DNA of 64,000 nt, taken from positions 868,001 to 932,000 of the forward strand of contig JANVFP010000016.1 in the NCBI GenBank assembly GCA_027919835.1, in the 5' to 3' direction. The notes beneath the pieces are model-generated. The model worked only from the letters and a program-made list of their open reading frames with translations. It was not told the DNA's origin and made no database searches. Source of the DNA: Lentinula raphanica (taxonomy: Eukaryota > Basidiomycota > Agaricomycetes > Agaricales > Omphalotaceae). The position numbers and the translations under genes are program-made. Below are positions 33,248 through 44,720 of this stretch, piece by piece. Every line of letters starts with the position of its first letter. Positions within the stretch are counted from its first letter, which is position 1.

Positions 33248-34210
33248 CACTAGGGGCGGAGCTCAATTTTACGAGTCGGGAAATTTTGAGTAAAAAATAT
33301 TATATAACGCCGGGAAATTATTCCCAATGACCTTCCCAAAATAGTACACATTACCTGCAAGAAATAGATTCTTTCCCTTCAATGAAAAGTGCCGTTTTAC
33401 AGCTTGAATATTATCTGATTTCTCATCCATTTTTGGTAGTCTTTCACATTATACAAAGCCATTCTTTCCCATTATACAAAAATAATCTTTTTCATCATAC
33501 ATGAATGGTCTTTCACTGTAGATAATGATAATCTTTCGCCCAAAAAGTTTCCTATCTATCCCGCCCGTAATTCATCTGATTTTACGAGGAGAAAGTAAAT
33601 GCCCGCTTTTTTTAGGCGCTGGTATATGTAAGCAGCTCCAGCGCTTGACTGGTCATAATGAGTTGGGTCATTATCTCCCACAAGTGAAGGGTAAAGAAGA
33701 ACAAGGGCAAGTCTCAAGTGTCAAAGAGCAACAACTGAGCAAGATCATAGATGTACGATGATCCAGGTGAAGTATTTGACGGGTTAAGCTGACAGTATGT
33801 TGTGCTCAATTAGGCGCTGGAGCTGCTTACATATAACAGCGCCTAAAAAAAGCGGGCATTTACTTTCTCCTCGTAAAATCAGATGAATTACGGGCGGGAT
33901 AAATAGGAAACTTTTTGAGCGAAAGATTATCATTATCTACAGTGAAAGACCATTCATGTATAATGAAAAAGATTATTTTTGTATAATGGGAAAGAATGGC
34001 TTTGTATAATGTGAAAGACTACCAAAAATGGATGAAAAATCAGATAATATTCAAGCCGTAAAACGGCACTTTTCATTGAAGGGAAAGAATCTATATCTTG
34101 CAGGTAATGTGTACTATTTTGGGAAGGTCATTGGGAATAATTTCCCGCCGTTATATAATATTTTTTATTCAAAATTTCCCGACTTGTAAAATTAAGCTCC
34201 GCCCCTAGTG
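33248..34210. mobile_element. Palindromic CACTA-type miniature element
   Basis: Left end CACTAGGGGCGGAGCT at 33248; right end is its reverse complement, ending TAGTG at 34210. Both sides are flanked by ACA (33245-33247 and 34211-34213), the 3-bp target duplication expected for CACTA (EnSpm/CMC) transposons. The two arms (about 33248-33645 and 33812-34210) are near-perfect inverted repeats of about 400 bp around a loop of about 166 bp, so single strands would fold into one long hairpin. No transposase is encoded, so it must be non-autonomous and mobilised in trans. It sits between RCF2 and the methyltransferase gene. Confidence 0.92.
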
Positions 34211-34850
34211 ACATCTCCATCCTGCTCCATCCTCGTCGTACTTGAACTTTCCAGTAAGTATCTTGTTAAATTTTTTGCGAATCTCTTGAACAGAGCTCAA
34301 CAACAAACACCGAACTCGAACCTCTTATTTGCGAAGCCATCGTCTTTCTGAACGCTGTACTGCAGATTTCAAGTGCGGAAACTCACGATCTAGACCGATG
34401 GCCCCAGCCTCCTCGGTCTCATCAATAGTATAATTTCCGACTCCAGACTCTCTTCCCCCTCCCGCAATGATGGGCACACCGCTTCAGTCGACTCCTTGAT
34501 GTTCTTTCATGTCAGCGCACTGGTCCTGCACATGTTCCAGGAAGACCGGAGAAGGCTGAGCCTGGCTAAGCGGCCTTAGTAACTTGCGGCAAATTGCAGC
34601 TTCAAGGTACAGAAGTTGATCCTTGAAGTGTTTGGTGGTATGAGAAGGGTTTACCCCCTCAGTCTTGACGGATTGACTAAGTACGAGGAGACCCGTTTCG
34701 AATGTCGCGATCCAACTTCTTGTATTTAAGACAAACGGGAATGTAGGTTATTGATTTTGGCATTTCAGTCATGCATTATGCTCTTCTTCACTTCTTCGCC
34801 ACAACCGCTGTTCTAGGATTTCATATGTCATTCAAGTGATTTGTCTAACT
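34211..34850. other. Intergenic, no gene seen
   Basis: Spacer between the palindromic element and the methyltransferase 3' end. No family-like coding sequence found. Confidence 0.4.
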
Positions 34851-35890
34851 TTACATCTCAGGTTTCTGTGCCATGATCGTATGAAAATTTACATACTGTT
34901 GCTTCGAAGCAAATCTGCACTCACGAGCAGAAGCTTCAACCAGCGCTTCATACTCTTCTACGGTCTCAATAATCCCGTAGCCTCCAGCTTCGACTACAGG
35001 TCCTTTCATACCCATCCATCCTTCCCGCCACAGCTCGCTGCTATAAGTCAACGCCGTCGGGGATTCATGCACATGGATCGCTTCCCCTCCTATCAAAACA
35101 CGTCTCGGCTCACATCTCACCTCCACGAAACCTGCGTCTTTCAACGTCCCAGGGAGATAAACCGAAAGATCCCCGATCACACCTTTTGCATCAAACAACG
35201 CTGTACCCAGGCTCATCAATCTCGCTGTATCTGGACCTAGTACACTCCACCCATCGAGGTCAAGATCAATCTCAACGAGTTCGACCCATCCACCTGGTCT
35301 AATGACTCTGAACAACTCTGACACCGCTAAACGCCAGAGTGATTCGTTCATCGCGAACAGCAAGAGACGCTGATGGGCGTATGCAAATATGTCCGACCAG
35401 TCTGGACTAGGAAGTTTGGCGATGGAATGTATGGAGAAGTGAAGCTCAGATGGATGATTAGCAGGGAATTGATCAGAGGAGATGTCGATGCATTCGATAT
35501 CAAGGATGACTTCGTCCGCACGATTTTCCTCGAGGAACTCGAGAGCCCAAATTCCTGTTGACAGATTTCGTCAAGATAGGGCCATTTAGGTGAGCCATGA
35601 CAGTCATCGGAAGAACTGAACTTACCGGTTCCTGCAGCACTTTCTAAAACACGGTCACCGGTGGTGAGGTTGGTCGGGGCTGTGGATAGCTTACCCTCGA
35701 ACAGAGTGGTGATGAACCTATGCTGTGCATCTAACCTGCGAGAAAGAAAGAGTCCATGGAAACTTTCACAAACTAGTGTACGCAACACTCGGTGTTCGAC
35801 TCACCTTCTCGACTCTACTTTGTCGGCAGGGAGAAGATATTGCTCTGATGCATAGATTAAGAGTCTTTCAGAGGTAAGTTGGTCACTCAT
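34851..35890 (-). CDS. SAM-dependent methyltransferase (fungal LaeA-like class I fold)
   Basis: Three exons (35805-35890, 35626-35735, 34851-35554) sum to 299 residues. Motif I is split by an intron: VLESAAGTG joins GIWALEFLEE. The acidic loop follows (VILDIECIDIS), then the PDWSDIFAYAHQRLL block, and RVIRPGGWVELVEIDLDL is the typical motif IV/V region of fungal secondary-metabolite and LaeA-like methyltransferases. The C-terminus (GMKGPVVEAGGYGIIETVEEYEALVEAS) is conserved in two nearby fragments. The substrate is unknown. No PKS, NRPS or P450 gene lies nearby, so a metabolite cluster is not supported. Confidence 0.82.
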
Positions 35891-36121
35891 TTTGACGGAA
35901 CGCAAGTTTCATTCAACTTCATGCAGTTCATATACTTACCAGTGAAGCCACTAGTGAAATACATGTACAGGTCGAAGTAGTCTACTGCTTCGACGACCCG
36001 AGGAACACGAGGAACGAGTAGACCAGCTTGCCAAGCAGGGTGCCGAAAAGAAAGAAAGATGAAAGGATATGGAGACGAACAACGGAGCAAACGCTGAGCG
36101 GATGTCTACAAAACAGAGAGG

Positions 36122-36405
36122 CTAGTCTGACTCCTCATCTGGTTTCCGGGCCAAGATTGTATAGTAAGTTGTATAAGCCTCCTTCGTAGCTTCCCACTCA
36201 AGAGCTGAAGCTTCCACCAGCTCTTCGTACTCTTCCGTGGTCTGGATGAATCCGTAGCCTCCCGTTTCGACCACAGCCTGACCTTTCATTCCCATACATC
36301 CTTCCCGCCACCTATCGCTGGTGATATCGCCGTTCATTTCACATTCACGGAAGCCTGCTTCTTCCACAATCCCAGGAAGATAAACCGAAAGGTCCCCGAT
36401 TACTT
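36122..36405 (-). pseudogene. 3' fragment of a second methyltransferase copy
   Basis: Only the C-terminal portion remains: GDLSVYLPGIVEEAGF, then WREGCMGMKGQAVVETGGYGFIQTTEEYEELVEASALEWEAT to the end, closely matching the last third of the gene at 34851-35890. The catalytic SAM-binding part is missing, so it cannot be an enzyme. The sequence just upstream (36406-36440) quickly loses similarity. Confidence 0.82.
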
Positions 36406-36950
36406 AGTCTCCCGAGTCAGACTCGTAGCTTGAGAAAAGTTGCAAGGCATTCGTTGCACGCGATTGGGCCAGCAGACATTGAGTATTCACTCATCAAGGG
36501 CTCGTGCGCTCTTAGTTTGGGTATCGCAGCACACCAACTCGATTCCGTATAGTGTTACCATGATGAGCATAAGGTATCCAGTGCCGCGCCGTATTGCCTT
36601 TCGATGTTTTTCCCGATACTTACCTGAATCAAATTCGAATCGAGTTATCAACGTTCTGAATTTAAAGCAATAAGTATGATCTCCTCTAAGTCGTCAGAAG
36701 CGTCAACAAGCATTCAGAATCATGATCTGTACTCATAGCACGAGAGACCTTGAATCACCCATTATTGTCGAACACTTCAAGACTGCTGCTGCCTGCCATG
36801 ATGAATTTGCTAGTCCAGAAGTAGTGCATTTATCATATGAAGATCGTCATACAGGCGCGAGCAAGTAAATATAGATACAAATTATGTCCCTAAAGAAATC
36901 GATTTGGTTCACTGGGAGCTCCTCTGTCCGTAATCATGTTGTCGATCGTG
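36406..36950. other. Spacer with a kinase 5' fragment
   Basis: No intact gene. Contains the fragment described at 36525-36680 and the 3' UTR of the following minus-strand kinase. Confidence 0.5.
36525..36680 (+). pseudogene. 5' fragment of a FunK1-like kinase, opposite strand
   Basis: The start ATGAGCATAAGGTATCCAGT (36563) and its upstream CACACCAACTCG match the 5' end of the kinase at 29806-31402 (which begins ATGAGCATAAGGTATTCAGT). Similarity fades after roughly the first codons. It is a broken duplicate in inverse orientation. Confidence 0.65.
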
Positions 36951-38269
36951 TTATTCTCGAACCAATCTCTGTTGCCATTCATTGCCCCTAATTTCGAGAG
37001 GCTCTTCGTCATATCGATGCATGATGGTTACGACTTCGTCGTAGGAGAAATTGTTATTGAGTGTAACGTCATCATATGTAGGCGAGGTCTGTGAGGAGCA
37101 AAGACCAGATGTGGCGAGGGCATTCTGTTGGAAGAGGTGAACCGTCCTCGCCATGAAGCCCAAATAAAGATGGCGTTGAATCGAAGATAACCAGAAAGAG
37201 AACGGCTCGAAGAAGTCTTGCACGGGAGGTTTCCATTTCGCATTGTTGATTAAACCTTGTTTCTTGTTCCACAGTTCGAAGTCATCTTCCTGGTGCCACT
37301 CCTCGATATGGTGATTGTCCCAGATGGGTTCGGTGGACAGAGTCGCGCGCGGACCGGTGTAGAGGCAGCTCTGGTAAAGTATAACGTAGAACATAGACTC
37401 CATGTCATGGCGGTATCGATGAGGACCAGTCCAATTGAAGTCATGTTGCTCGTGTGCGAGAAACGGTTTAGTACCGGTGCGGAATTGAGATGTTGGAGAT
37501 TTTTCCGTTTCCGGGTCTAGCAGCGCGAGGTCCCAGTCGTTCAAAACACCATAAAATTTTCCTTCCTGTTCGCGGAACATGATGTTCCCGTCGCTGATAT
37601 CACGGTGAAGAATTTTTGGGTAGGTGTAGACCCAGTGATGACCTGTAAACAATTCCAATTTAAAGCTATGATAGGATCGATCCAAACGCGCAACGCACAT
37701 TGAACAACATCAAAATAGACCTGTGCAAACTCCTTCCCAGTTCTCAATTCCGAAAGCGGCTGCAGTTCTTCCTGGATTGAGCCTCGTAGAATTCGCATCT
37801 CATACTTGTCCTGGAATCGAGTCTCGAGTTTATGCCGAGCCGTGCATACGTCGAACGGCATCTCGAACGAACAATAGATGCGGGGTAGGTGGTTGAGGAC
37901 CCAAGCATGTTCGCCCACAGCCTTGTCTCGACAGAGGTCCATGAACGTCTTCTCGGAAGCACGATTTTCTTGCAGAAAACTGATCTTCAGAATGAGGTTC
38001 CTCCCCGCCCAATCGCACTGGCCACTGCAATGAACACAAGCGCATTTGACCCTGACGACAATTGTGCCTCTACCTCTGCCTATTATGCCATCCGATCGAA
38101 AGAGAACGTGCAATATATTGACGGTCCGTTTGACGATACGCTTTCGCTCATCCTCATAAGAGAAAGTGAAGGAAGAGCCTGAGCAGACTTGGAGTAAAGG
38201 ACTGTCGCTTGGGACAGGTCCGTCTGTGTTAGCAGCAGCTGGTAGTGTCGATGCATTGCGTAGGTTCAT
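36951..38269 (-). CDS. FunK1-like fungal protein kinase, intact copy
   Basis: Two exons (37699-38269, 36951-37642) give 420 residues. It contains FTFSYEDERKRIVKRT, a Cys-rich piece (KCACVHCSGQCDWAGRNLILK), DKAVGEHAWVLNHLPRIYCSFEMP, the catalytic loop HRDISDGNIMF, a DFG-like GVLNDWDLALLDPE, LAHEQH, YRHDMESMFYVILYQ and LEIRGNEWQQRL. Both key aspartates are present, making it the best candidate active kinase of the three copies. The + strand relic at 28031 is its closest relative, including the promoter, so the two derive from an inverted duplication. The C-terminus is shorter than in the 29806 copy. Role unknown. Confidence 0.82.
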
Positions 38270-39801
38270 GTCATAGTTTCAGCTTTGAGGCCTGAGGTCC
38301 AAAGTAATCCCAAAGACTGAGTGAGTGGGAGTAGGAGGCAGATCTCAGATAAGATAAGCTGGCTGCAGACGTAGATAGAGTATGAGAGGACGATCTTCAA
38401 TAAATAGGTGTTTGGCTGCTTCAAAATGAGGACAGTGTAAGGCAATGAGGGAAGGGAGCAAAAGACTTAGACGCCCAGGGAGAGTCCTGCTTACGTTACT
38501 TTGCAGTTGGTAAACGGTCGTCGGTCACCGTCACCACCGTGGTCCGTAAACCTGTATACCCCTCCTCAGTGTCAATGACGCCGTACTACGTAGCCTCCAG
38601 CCTCGTCGGACTACAAGACCTTTCATACCCACCCATCCTTCCCGCCACAACTTGTATGCCATAGACGTATCCTGATGAGATCACGACGGTTGTCAGTGGG
38701 GGACTACATACTAGCCTCACAAGCACGTCGGATGCCAATGGGCCACTGCCTCCGCCGCCGCCTTGCTCGACATCTGAAACTCGAACGCTTAAACTTCGCA
38801 TGTCGGAACCTGTCGGAACTCGTTACTCCTTTGTGCGAAATCTGAGAGCGGTCAATTGTCCTATTTTCTGAACAGGACAAAGAGAGCGCAATTGTTACTT
38901 TATATAGCACAGGGCCAGCCAAGTACGCAAGATCTATGTAGTACCCTTACGACTCAGTCACAAAACCTCACAAAAACTCGTAAATTCTTCGCTTCGAAAT
39001 TCGAATGCTATCTTGGCAGATGACTGGCTGGCAGTGCTCCGGCTCGTAGAGTAGGTACACGAAGAGTCGGAATTTTATGTAACGCAACTTGAAACCAGGC
39101 GCATAAAAGGCGCGTCTTGATCTAACTCAACCCACCTTCCCGAGTACCACTAAGAGCTCTCAAAAACATCCTTCCTCATTGCACGTAGGCATACTTTTTG
39201 CTCCACAGTCAACACCAACTCACCCTGTAAGAAATTTCTCCATTATTCTAGCTGCTTCGAGATCGTCAAAATCTCTTCATCGTTTCCACTTCTTTGTTGG
39301 ATCGATTCAAATCGCTGCAGCTGCAGTGCTTACGCTCGTCTGCAAAACCTTCCTTCTTTGAAGTTGCTCAGGAGTCAGCGCTGGTTCGGTAGGCAACCTT
39401 TCCACCTCCAAACCCGATTCCACAACATCTAAAAAATTTCTTTTCTCCGACAGTTGACCGTCATCTGGGCCACCTTCACATTTCTTTGCCAGTCAAAGTA
39501 TTGTTTTCTCTCATCATAGTAAGTGTGCTCTGAGTCTTTTCAATGGTCTACTGAATGCTGATTTTTCCCTTTACTATGTGTCTAGACCATCTCTCTGCGA
39601 TATCGAGTCGAATTTGCCTCTAACTTGTTTCACTCACCTCACGTCCTTCCTCACCGTAGTCACCACAGTTGACTGCCTTCTTATACCCGAGCAATCATCT
39701 CATTCCACATTCCTTCCTCGTCATCAGCCATTCCTGAATCATCAGTCCATCCGCTCCCAAAAAATATCCTCATCCCAATCCCTTCAGTGTCCTTGTACAA
39801 C
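38270..39801. other. Intergenic with a methyltransferase fragment
   Basis: About 1.5 kb without a supportable gene. It contains the duplicated kinase promoter (near 38460-38490), the methyltransferase scrap at 38588-38665 and the promoter of the secreted protein at 39802. Confidence 0.5.
38588..38665 (-). pseudogene. Scrap of a third methyltransferase copy
   Basis: On the minus strand it reads GGAAGGATGGGTGGGTATGA then GGCTGGAGGCTACG, matching the WREGWMGMKGxVVEAGGYG coding stretch of 34851-35890. Fewer than 80 bases survive. Confidence 0.72.
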
Positions 39802-40667
39802 ATGCGCTTTCGAGTCATCTGTTCCCTCTTTGCGGTTATCCTTCTTGGCGTAGTTTCTGTGCATGCGAGTCCTTTGCCGCCAGATACCCAGCATTTGATT
39901 CAAATTAGGAAAAGGGAATCTCACAGGCCCATTCCTATCCAGCCTGGAGTTTGGGACGACAACTCGAAAAGGTGGCTGGAACGGGAAGCTTGGCCCGTGC
40001 TTTCGCTTTCGTCCAGTGCGCAGGTCGAGCCATCCTTCTGCTTTAGTCGTCATGGTTGCATTGGTTACATTGAGCGCAAGCGCGAAGCCTTCGTTCGAGA
40101 TCCCGAGCACATAATATATAGGACACTATCCCCAAATTTTTTAGTGAGCCCTTGTCGAAGAAAGTCATGTACCAATTCAAATCCAAGATGGACGAGTACT
40201 TCGAGGTTGTCAAAAATATCGAAAAACTCCAAGAAATGACCAATTGCCCCCCTATCAAAGACAGGAATGCATATTTCAAAGCTGCGATGACCTACGGCTG
40301 TATGCTTGGTTTCATTCAGTGGGGTGACCTGCCGATAATTTTGGAAGAAATAGCGAAGATCATTCACACACTGCCGTTGCCTTCCGCGGAAAATCCTCCT
40401 CCTGCCAGCGCTGGCAATTCTCCAGCACACATTCATCCTGCTACAGTGAACAGGATGCCACCCACTGGCCCTGGTCTTGCCCCACACATCGCTCAGGCTC
40501 CTCCCGCTAGCAATCGTCCTTCTGCTACTAGCCGCGATTTCTTTGGTCAGGTTCTAAACCATCCAGATCCTGATGCGATCAGCAAGCAGACTGCCGTGGA
40601 TAAACCTAACGCTGCGCCTAGTAGTAGTACGAGCTCTTACCTTGCCCGCATTCTAAATCCAGAGTAG
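39802..40667 (+). CDS. Putative secreted protein, exon structure uncertain
   Basis: Starts MRFRVICSLFAVILLGVVSVHASP, a textbook signal peptide. A second open frame further on (SKKVMYQFKSKMDEYFEVVKNIEKLQEM, then a Pro/Ser/Ala-rich tail to LARILNPE at 40667) is very likely the same protein joined by an intron that changes frame. The most plausible acceptor is AG at 40121 or 40164; the donor could not be fixed by eye. The C-terminal half has a helical part followed by a low-complexity linker and short conserved-looking ends (SRDFFGQVLNHPD). No known domain. The frame without an intron ends early in a basic tail at 40239. Confidence 0.55.
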
Positions 40668-41269
40668 CAGGATACTAGACTCGGATAGCCTGGGGGTCTT
40701 TCCACCAACACCGGAAAGTCGACCGTTCGACTATGATTCCTGCGCCCCCTCGGTATCTTTCATCGACTTATTCCTGTTGTTTGGTTCGTAGGACTCACTG
40801 GGAGTTTGTTCGATAGCCTTTTATACTCTCCAGTTCATTTTACTATTATTGTCCTGTCGAATTGTACATATAGCCTTCAAGTAGAGTACACCAATATAGA
40901 GAACGAATACGAGTTTCGGGATCAATGCATGAGAAGAGGATGAGATAGACTCTAATACTGTGGCATGGAGTAAGTTATGTATATGAAGTTTTACATTTGA
41001 GTACTAAGCTAGATTCGACCTGAATCGAGCAGACTGCCCTCAAACGCAGTGGGTCAACTGGATGAATGATACTACAAGAAAACATCTTCCAGACTCATCG
41101 GTCGTTAGAGGTCGCGAGTAACTAGGTACGTAGATTGCATCTTACTACTGAGAAAGACATAAATCGACATGACAATGACAACAGTATCTGGAAACAGAGA
41201 TAGAGAGAAGGACTCTGGGAAAAGGGAACAAAAACAAACAGATCGAACATACAATAATCCTCATCCCAT
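40668..41269. other. Intergenic between convergent genes, no gene seen
   Basis: 3' UTRs of the secreted protein (+) and NUP98 (-). AT-rich, no coding signal. Confidence 0.45.
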
Positions 41270-44200
41270 CTAGAAATGATCAACCGTGAACGTCCAAGTA
41301 CCGTCTGAGAAATCAAAGTTCTCAAAGTGCGTATCCTTCATATTTCGTAACTTTTTCAAATGCTTCACAGCAGCCGGATGTTTCTCGTCTTTGATAGGCT
41401 CTCGATGTGCTTTGTCAATCGCCCAACACCTCTTCAACGAAATCCTTGCCCGGACGTTCAGACCGGATCCTTCAGGAGGTTTCTCCGTATCGTCCGCATC
41501 AGGATACACACTGCATTCCTTGTCCTCGAATCGGATCACGCCGCCGAGAAGTTCGCTGAGCTTGAGCAACCCGGTGAGATCCACTGGGTCGAGAAAGCGT
41601 ATCTCCCCATACCCAACCCGGCCCACCACGAGATCCTTGAAAGACGAAAGCTGGTCGAAACCGGACGATTTGAGTATTTCCAGTTTCGGCTTGACGTAGT
41701 AGTCGCCTTCCTGAAGCTCATCTTCCTCCGCACCTGGTCCGTTCTGTGACGCAGTGAATTTCTTCGTAGTACGTTGGGGCTGTGGAGTTGGCGTTGGAGG
41801 TTTTGCTGGTTGACTGGGTGGTGGAGATGCGGCCGCGGCTGCTTCACGTTCGCGTGCGGCAATGCTAAGTGCGGGACTGAACGTGATCTTTCCTCCCCGC
41901 AAGGGAGAGCCACCTGATTTGACGAAGAGCTCTGTGGGTTCCACCTTTTTGTCCAGGATGAGCTTCTTCACACTCTTTTTCTGTCCGCTCCCTAATGACG
42001 CACTAGACTGCGTTCCAAAGATGACTTCAATGGACTGTTTAGGCGTCTGCGACCTGCTCAAGGTGAGCGCGGTGGAGTTTGAGGGGGCGAAAACACTCCC
42101 GTTCAATGTCGTGCTTGAATTCAATGATCCGAACCCTCTCAACTTGGAACTGGCAGGAGTATAGCCAAGTTGCACTCGAGGAACCGGTGACCGCGTAGGA
42201 ATGTCAACGAAGAAAGGCACCTTCTTCTTCGTCGATTGTTCGAGATCTACCGCACGAGGCCCAGGAGGGAGCATAGAGAATATAGGGAGGTTGGGGGCAA
42301 TCGGTTGATTGATAGAGGCTACCAGACCGTTCTGTTGCCCAGGTGCAGCGTTAGATCCACCGAGAGTGTTGGTGGAATTCCCAAAGGTCGAATTACCAAA
42401 CAGACTACCTCCCATACCCGTTGAGGTGGACATTCCCATAGACGGAGCTTTATTGAAAAGCCCCCCTCCAGCGGCAGGCTGTTGTGGGTTCGTGGACTGA
42501 TTGAATGCATTGCCGAACAACGACGGTTGCTGTTGCGTGGGTTGTGTAGCACCGGAAGCGTTGTTAGTCCCGAATATACCCCCTCCAGCGGGCGCGGCAG
42601 GTTTGGCGCCGAACAAACTACCACCAAAAGTGTTCGCTCCCGCTTGTTGTTGAGGTTGTTGTTGCTGTTGATTGTTGGTGTTGCCGAAAAGACCAGTCCC
42701 TGTGTTCGAACCAAAGATGCCTCCGGTTCCAGTACCACCAGCAGTATTTTGTGTATTTCCGAATACTGTATACAATGCACAAATCAGTAAACCGTCGAAC
42801 AAGTATTCTAGTAATCCTTACGCGAACCGCCGGCTTGCTGGGGTTGCTGCTGCTGCTGTTGATTGGCATTATTACCGAATAATGAGCTGGTACCAGTATT
42901 GGTGTTGCCGAAGATCGATGGCTGCGGCTGCTGTTGATTTTGTTGCGCAGGTTGACCAAAGATAGAGGTCTGTCCAGCGGGCTGAGCAGGTTGGCCGAAA
43001 ATCGACGGTTTAGCTGCGTTGTCTGCAAGATTATACTCAATCCTTTGTTAAGGGAAGGGGGTATAACAACACATACTTCCGAACACACCACCCCCTGCGT
43101 TTGCGGCTGGTTGAGGTTGACCAAATATACTCCCGGTTTGTTGTTGTGGCTGGTTGGTGTTCGTGCCGAAAATACCAGTACCAAACGTAGTACCACCAGT
43201 GTTATTGGTATTTCCTGCAAGGAAAAGATGCATGTGAGATTCAAGCTTGATATACCATCGATGATGATTCGGACGCACCAAATGTACTTCCTCCTGAGTT
43301 TGTGTTCCCAAAGAGACTGCCGGTTTGCTGCTGAGGCTGTTGCTGAGTTTGGCCAAAACCAAAGCCCGTGGAGGGTTGTGCTTGTTGCTGTTGCTGCTGC
43401 TGTTGAGGTTGGCCGAACGTATTGGAAGTTCCGAACGTTCCAGTGTTACCAGCAGTGTTACCGAACACGCCGAATCCTGTTGTCTGTGGTTTCGGTGCTC
43501 CGAATATAGAGTTAGTCTGAGCAGGTTGATTATTCTGCGGCTGCCCAAATAGACTACCACCCGTGGTCTGAGTACCCCCAAACCCTGACGGTTGACCAAA
43601 AGCGCTTGTGGTAGCAGTTTTACGTCCCTGCTGATAGTCTTGTACTCGAAGTTCCTGACAATGAAATGAGATATTGTTCGATGGAATGTGATTGTTGATG
43701 AACCTCGAAAGATGTGCCTGCATACGCAGGCATACAAGAGATAGACTGGTATTGTAGAGTTACATTGGCATTGGAATCCTTTTCCGGAGTCGTAGCGTAG
43801 GGTGGATTGGAGGAACCAGTGCTGACGGGTACTGTCGCATTTGTAGCTATCACAGATACTCAGGAAAGCATTGATAGGTCAGAAGAATAGTAACGTACTT
43901 GTTGTCCCAAATGCAGACGTCGTCGCCTTGGGTTGACCGAATATGCTGCCACCAGTTCCACCACCAAATGCACTGGTGCCTGCGGGCTGGCTGAAGGCGT
44001 TTGTTGTCGTCTGACCTGCATTGCCAAATGTACTAGTGCCAGTCCCGAAAGCACCTGTTCCTCCTCCTCCTCCGAACGCGCCAAAGCCAGTGGCAGGTTT
44101 GGTAGAGCCAAAAGCCGAGCCAGTGTTAGTGCTTGCTTGGTTAGTTGCACCTCCAAACGCGCCTGAACCATTTAGTAGAGGAGCGCAAGGTAGATATCAG

Positions 44201-44480
44201 AACGCGTACCAAAACCGCTACCTCCGGTGTTGTTTGATCCACCCAAACCTCCAAACATCGGATTCGCTTGGGGTTGCTGTTGTGGCTGACCAAAAGCGCC
44301 TGTCGAAGAGCCAAATCCTTACGAAACGTGAAGAGAAAATATGGCGTGAAGTAATGCGAACACACCTGTCGAACCAAAAGCAGATGGTTGTCCAAAAGCA
44401 CTGGATCCCTGTTGCGGCTGCTGCTGCTGATTTTGTTGGGGATTGGCCCAGGAAGAGGTTATCGCATTGTTACCAAACAT
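41270..44480 (-). CDS. NUP98: Nucleoporin Nup98-type, GLFG repeats, Gle2-binding motif and autoproteolytic domain
   Basis: Eight exons (44366-44480, 44210-44317, 43899-44162, 43704-43846, 43279-43654, 43077-43214, 42822-43022, 41270-42765) sum to 946 residues. N-terminal FG repeats (SAFGQPSAFGS, GGFGAFGG types) are followed by a GLEBS-like motif that binds Gle2/Rae1 (SISCMPAYAGTSFEELRVQDYQQGRK), then Q-rich SLFG/SIFG repeats, a linker and the C-terminal autopeptidase domain (EGDYYVKPKLEILKSS, VGRVGYGEIRFLDPVDLTGL, WAIDKAHREPIK, ENFDFSDGTWTFTVDHF). It forms the cohesive barrier of the pore and is docked by Nup96-class scaffold proteins. The protein stops directly after the HF of the cleavage site, so no Nup96 half is attached. 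Confidence 0.93.
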
Positions 44481-44720
44481 CCTGGTATAGGGAAGAAGAA
44501 GAGGTGAACAGCAGCAAACTGCTCTTTGCGAGCTTTATCTTTTAGAAGGCGTTCGTCTGAGTCAGAGATGGGAAAGATCCGGACAAATTAAGCAAAACTT
44601 AGGAGCCGAGACGCCGAGACCGGCCGGAGTGACTAAGCTCAAATTTTACACAGCCACACCGTTGTGGTCTCGTTGCTCTAAGGCGAGTTCAGCTTTGGAA
44701 TTTGCGTCTCCTCGTTGGAC
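44481..44720. promoter_or_regulatory. Shared divergent promoter, NUP98 / RPA2
   Basis: Only about 240 bases separate the divergent start codons of NUP98 (-) and RPA2 (+), so both promoters must overlap. Individual factor sites cannot be named from inspection. Confidence 0.65.

Noticed and set aside
35887..36090. Minus-strand open frame upstream of the methyltransferase as a small gene
   Set aside because: It overlaps the methyltransferase start region, has no recognisable domain and lies in a zone of duplicated fragments.
34851..38665. Secondary-metabolite gene cluster around the methyltransferase
   Set aside because: No PKS, NRPS, terpene synthase, P450 or transporter is nearby; the neighbours are kinase copies and gene fragments.
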